This document shows positions 1-64,000 of a DNA stretch of 64,000 nt, in pieces. The translations under genes were made by a program, and so were the position numbers. The stretch's first letter is position 1; each line of letters opens with the position of its first letter. Source of the DNA: Liolophura sinensis (taxonomy: Eukaryota; Mollusca; Polyplacophora; Chitonida; Chitonidae); the NCBI RefSeq assembly GCF_032854445.1, contig NC_088297.1:986169-1050168 (forward strand), written 5' to 3'. The notes under the pieces are model-generated. The model did no database searches, had not been told where the DNA came from, and was given only the letters and a program-made list of their open reading frames with translations.

Positions 1-1445
1 CACTGATTAAAGCAAGACCACACTATCCACATTAGGCAAAAGTGACCGTATTGAGTGTAATCTCATACTCATGAAAACATGACTACACTGCGGACATTAG
101 ACAAAAATGAGTGAGGTGAGTGTAACCTCATACTGATAAAACGATTAGGCTGCCGACTTTAGACAAAAGGGACGATAGTGAGTGTAACCTCATACTGATT
201 AAACATGACTACACCGCGGGCATTAGACGAAAGTGACTGTGGTAAATGTAACCTCACAGTGATAAAACGTAACTCCCCTGCCGACTTTAGACTAAAGTGA
301 CTGTGCTGAGAGTAACCACATACTGATAAAAACATGACCACTCGGCCAACTTTAGACAAGAAAGACTGTGCTGTGTGTAACCGCACACTGATGAAAGCAA
401 GACACACTATCCACATTAGGCAAAAGTGACCGTATTGAGTGTAACCTCATACTCATGAAAACATGACTACACTGCGGACATTAGACAAAAATGAGTGAGG
501 TGAGTGTAACCTCATACTGATAAAACGATTAGGCTGCCGACTTTAGACAAAAGGGACGATAGTGAGTGTAACCTCATACTGATTAAACATGACTTCACCG
601 CGGACATTAGACGAAAGTGACTGTATTGCGTGTAACTTCATAATGATGAAACGACTACGGTGCCTACTTGAGACAAAAGTGACTGTGCTGAGTGGAAACT
701 CTTACTGATGAAAACATGACTACACCGCCGACATTACACAAAAGTGACTGTGGTAAATGTAACCTCATAGTGATAAAACGCAACTCCCGTGCCGACTTTA
801 GACAAAAGTGACTGTGTTGAGTGTAGCCTCGTACTGAGAAAAACATAACCACACGGCCAAGTTTAGACAAGAAAGACTGTGCTGTGTGTAACCTCACACT
901 GATGAAAGCAAGACCACACTATCCACATTAGGCAAAAGTGACCGTATTGAGTGTAACCTCATACTCATGAAAACATGACTACACTGCGGACATTAGACAA
1001 AAATGAGTGAGGTGAGTGTAACCTCATACTGATAAAACGACCAAGCTGCTGACTTTAGACAAAAGTGACGATAGTGAGTGTAACCTCATACTGATTAAAC
1101 ATGACTTCACCGCGGACATTAGACGAAAGTGACTGTATTGAGTGTAACTTCATAATGATGAAACGACTACGGTGCCTACTTGAAACAAAAGTGTCTGTGC
1201 TGAGTGGAAACTCATACTGATGAAAACATGACTACACCGCCGACATTACACAAAAGTGACTGTGGTAAATGTAACCTCATAGTGATAAAACGTAACTCCC
1301 GTGCCAACTTTAGACAAAACTGACTGTGCTGAGTAAAATATCATAATGATGAAAACATGACTTCAATGTCCACATTAGACAAAAATGAATGTGGTGAGTG
1401 TATCCTTATACTGGTTCAACATGACTACACTGCCGACTTTCTGTT
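1..1445. repeat. Minisatellite, ~60-bp unit with higher-order periodicity
   Basis: About 24 diverged copies of a unit such as GAGTGTAACCTCATACTGAT…ACATGACTACAC…GACATTAGACAAAAGTGACT. A higher-order period is visible: the variant CTATCCACATTAGGCAAAAG occurs near 27, 409 and 917, the last two about 508 bp apart. Open frames in it have no protein signature. Confidence 0.9.
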
Positions 1446-1890
1446 TTTTTTTCTGTATGACTACATTATTACTACACCTCCTGGTTTAGATGTTTTTGCT
1501 GTATGACTATATTATCACTACACCTTCTGTTATATCTGTTATTTCTGTACGACTACATTGTCACTACACCTCGTGTTTAGTTGTTATTTCTTCATGGCTA
1601 TGTTATCACTGCACCTTCTTTGTAGCTGTTTTTCCTGTACGACTGCTTTGTCACAACACCACCTGCTTTAGCCATTATTTCTACAAGATTACATTATCAT
1701 CACACCTCCTGTTGTAGCTGATAATTCCATACGACTACATTGTCATCACACCTCCTGTTGTAGCTGTTATATTCGTACGGCTACATTGCCACTACAACCT
1801 CTGTTGTAGCTGTTTTTCCGCACGACTAGATTATCAGTACACCTCCTGTTTTAGCTGTTTTTTTCTGTATGACGACATTTAACAATGAAC
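1446..1890. repeat. Second minisatellite, ~50-bp unit
   Basis: Eight or so units of the type CTGTATGACTACATTATCAC / TACACCTCCTGTTTTAGCTG. It adjoins the first array and shares a 'GACTACA…' core, but the pyrimidine-rich half differs. It ends about 80 nt before exon 1. Confidence 0.8.
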
Positions 1891-1969
1891 CTCTTGTATT
1901 AGCGGTTGTGTTTGCATTGTTACATTAACTGTACGCTATTAGTTTGTTATTTCTGCCTTACATTAACAG

Positions 1970-62188
<60,219 letters not shown>

Positions 62189-62317
62189 GTATGTCCAATG
62201 AATATGTATACATGTTTATGTTTTGGGATTTACGTCGTACTCAACAATTTTTAAGTCATATCACGACAAGGAATCATTAGATGTGTGGTCATGTACTGTG
62301 TCTTTTTGTGACAGAGC

Positions 62318-62555
62318 GAGTCAATGCCGCCAAAGAGCTGCCGCTACAGAAGTATCATGCCGAAGACTCCAGAAACGGCACCCCACCCAATTATACTGAC
62401 TAGAGGCCGATCAGTCCTGTTTCCTTACTCCATCCTCTCAGTGCTGAGCGTCAAGCGAGGCAACAAGTACTATTTTTAGCCTTTAGTATGAAACTGGGTT
62501 TTCCAACTTAGAAGCGGAAGCACTAATCATTAGGTCTAGGTCATCGAAGCGGTCA
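62318..62555 (-). mobile_element. tRNA-derived SINE, family 2 (decayed head)
   Basis: Minus-strand head CCTAGACCTAATGATTAGTG. The body on the plus strand reads GCCGCCAAAGAGCTGCCGCT, ATCATGCCGAAGACTCCAGA, CTCAGTGCTGAGCGTCAAGC. Confidence 0.65.
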
Positions 62556-62604
62556 TGTTTGATAAATCTGTCAGCAAAATGCTTTCATGTTTAGATTGTC
62601 AATC

Positions 62605-62800
62605 CTCATATATTTATTTATTTAACTGGTGTTTTACGCTGTACTCAAGAATATTTCACTTATATGACGGCGGCCAGTATTATGATGGGAGGAAACCGGA
62701 CAGAGCGCTGGGGGAAATGTTGCTTGCAGACAATTCGACGTATGGCCGGAGAAGAAAAGGCAGCATGAGCAAGACACCGTCGGCCATGGAGGATCTCTGT
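62605..62800 (-). mobile_element. SINE family 1, reverse copy
   Basis: TGGTGTTTTACGCTGTACTC, GACGGCGGCCAGTATTATGA, CGTATGGCCGGAGAAGAAAA, GGCCATGGAGGATCTCTGTC (head region). The middle is partly deleted. Confidence 0.85.
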
Positions 62801-64000
62801 CCACCCTATTGCTATGCTGGGATCTGTAAGAATAATTTCGTCAAGTAACTTGAGTTGTGCGGTCGTGATTCAACAAAACCGTGTACTCACGATGTCTGCT
62901 AAGTCGTACCCTCAGTATTCTGCATTCCTAATGATCAGTTATCACCCTGTGCGCTGTACATTTACAGTAAAAATTATATCGTGTTGGTGTTTTCCAGTTC
63001 CCTTTTAGAATTTCAAATCATTGTCACGGCTCTTAGGAAAGTCCGATTAGTTTCTAGAACTATAGTTTCATGATCAGCATGCGTAACGGAAAGAGTAGAG
63101 ATTTGCAATACTGTTTCTGAAACTGCAACTCCTTAAAGCGATGTGGCATATCAAAAAGAAATGTTATGAAGGATTGTTTTATGAATTTTCAATCTAGTAG
63201 GACATGTAGTTTTGCATTACACACAAATAGCTTATGGGGCCGTTGTACAAAGCACGTGCAAATTTTTGCAAGCGTAATTATTATGGTAACACGTACTGAA
63301 GCAACACGTTACCCTAGCAGTTGCGTCTGTCGCACAGTTAAGAATGCCAGCAGGACATGCACCTTAATACATGTGGCAGGTCAGCATTATTTGACAGGAA
63401 AGCCTTAAGTTGAACTGATCCAGATATCACATAAAAGAGGTCAAATTTAACTGCGAATATGGTCTTTCAGGAGAAAGGGGTATTTAAAATACCGGTATTT
63501 CTGTTTGGTGGTAATTTGCGACCACCTCTTGGCGTACATCATCTGTGCATTATAACTGTCTTAATAAGTATGCGATGCGTATCTAATATCTCTTATCCAA
63601 TGTAACTTTGTGGTTTATATCCATACACATGGATAATAATATTTTATCCATTTACTAAAATATTATTATGATTAAAATTCAGGTTGAACATATTTGTTAG
63701 CTGAAAAAGAAGCAAATTCTAGCACAAGTATATTTATTAAACATGCGTTACATCCACATATAGTAAATTATTATGCTGAGACAACATATACCAAAAAGTG
63801 GTTCGTAACAGTCACCCTGAGACAACATATACCAAAAAGTGGTTCGCAACAGTCACCCTGATTTGGTGTCTTTTTTTTCACTAAAGAAAAATGGAAAAAA
63901 ATATTTACTACCATATAGGTAACTAACTTTTCCATCTCTTTCATGCTAATTTCAGGAGTGTTTACGAGTATATTGTTTTCACGTTTAACAGAATTAGTTA
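62801..64000 (+). other. 3' end of window, intron 41 (no exon found)
   Basis: No module-like exon seen. A 43-bp direct duplication (CTGAGACAACATATACCAAA / AAGTGGTTCG.AACAGTCACC) lies at 63774-63860. The gene presumably continues beyond 64000. Confidence 0.5.

Noticed and set aside
1-1445. Regular repeat-spacer look suggesting a CRISPR-like array
   Set aside because: Units are diverged head-to-tail minisatellite copies without unique spacers, in an intron-containing eukaryotic gene.

Overview
The window is animal nuclear DNA, most likely from a lophotrochozoan and probably a mollusc. Three things point there: long GT-AG introns, AT-rich intron sequence full of minisatellites, and many copies of a tRNA-derived SINE whose 3' part (…CCATAATGCTGGCCGCCGTCGT…, …CGGCGTAAAACACCAATCAA…) I associate with molluscan and other lophotrochozoan genomes. 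The species assignment is inference. There are no bacterial features, rRNAs, functional tRNAs or CRISPR arrays.

Essentially the whole window appears to be one plus-strand gene, open at both ends. I could build 41 exons (1970 to 62188, about 6.7 kb coding, about 2,200 residues). Every splice phase closes except in exon 13. The product is a mosaic extracellular protein made only of SRCR, LDL-receptor class A (LDLa), MAM and chymotrypsin-fold (S1) modules. Module order: SRCR-S1(1)-LDLa-MAM-LDLa-MAM-LDLa-SRCR-SRCR-SRCR-LDLa-LDLa-SRCR-S1(2)-LDLa-MAM-LDLa-[MAM N-half]-SRCR-SRCR-[MAM C-half]-LDLa. This is the enteropeptidase/corin/polyserase style of assembly. All module borders are phase 1 introns.

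The gene looks like a tandem block duplication: SRCR(three exons, the last a 38-nt micro-exon)-S1-LDLa-MAM-LDLa-MAM-LDLa occurs twice. In block 1 the protease keeps His/Asp/Ser but has an odd activation site (Tyr before the new N-terminus) and no Asp at position 189. In block 2 all three catalytic residues are gone, so it is a pseudoprotease. In block 2 the second MAM is split: its two half-exons lie about 7 kb apart with two complete SRCR domains between them.

The introns carry at least a dozen private tandem arrays (1-1.9, 6.3, 7.3, 8.7-9.8, 12.5-15.7, 25.9-26.2, 29.4-31.3, 33.6-34.2, 39.4-39.8, 45.9-49.1, 49.4-50.0 and 56.8-58.5 kb), plus two tRNA-derived SINE families, a PIF/Harbinger-like DNA transposon remnant, a non-LTR retrotransposon fragment, a MITE and a long AT-cored palindrome. 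The most unusual observation is that at least three repeat sets (29.4, 39.4 and 44.9 kb) are tandem copies of the end of the neighbouring exon together with its splice donor, so the intron begins with a series of decoy donor sites.
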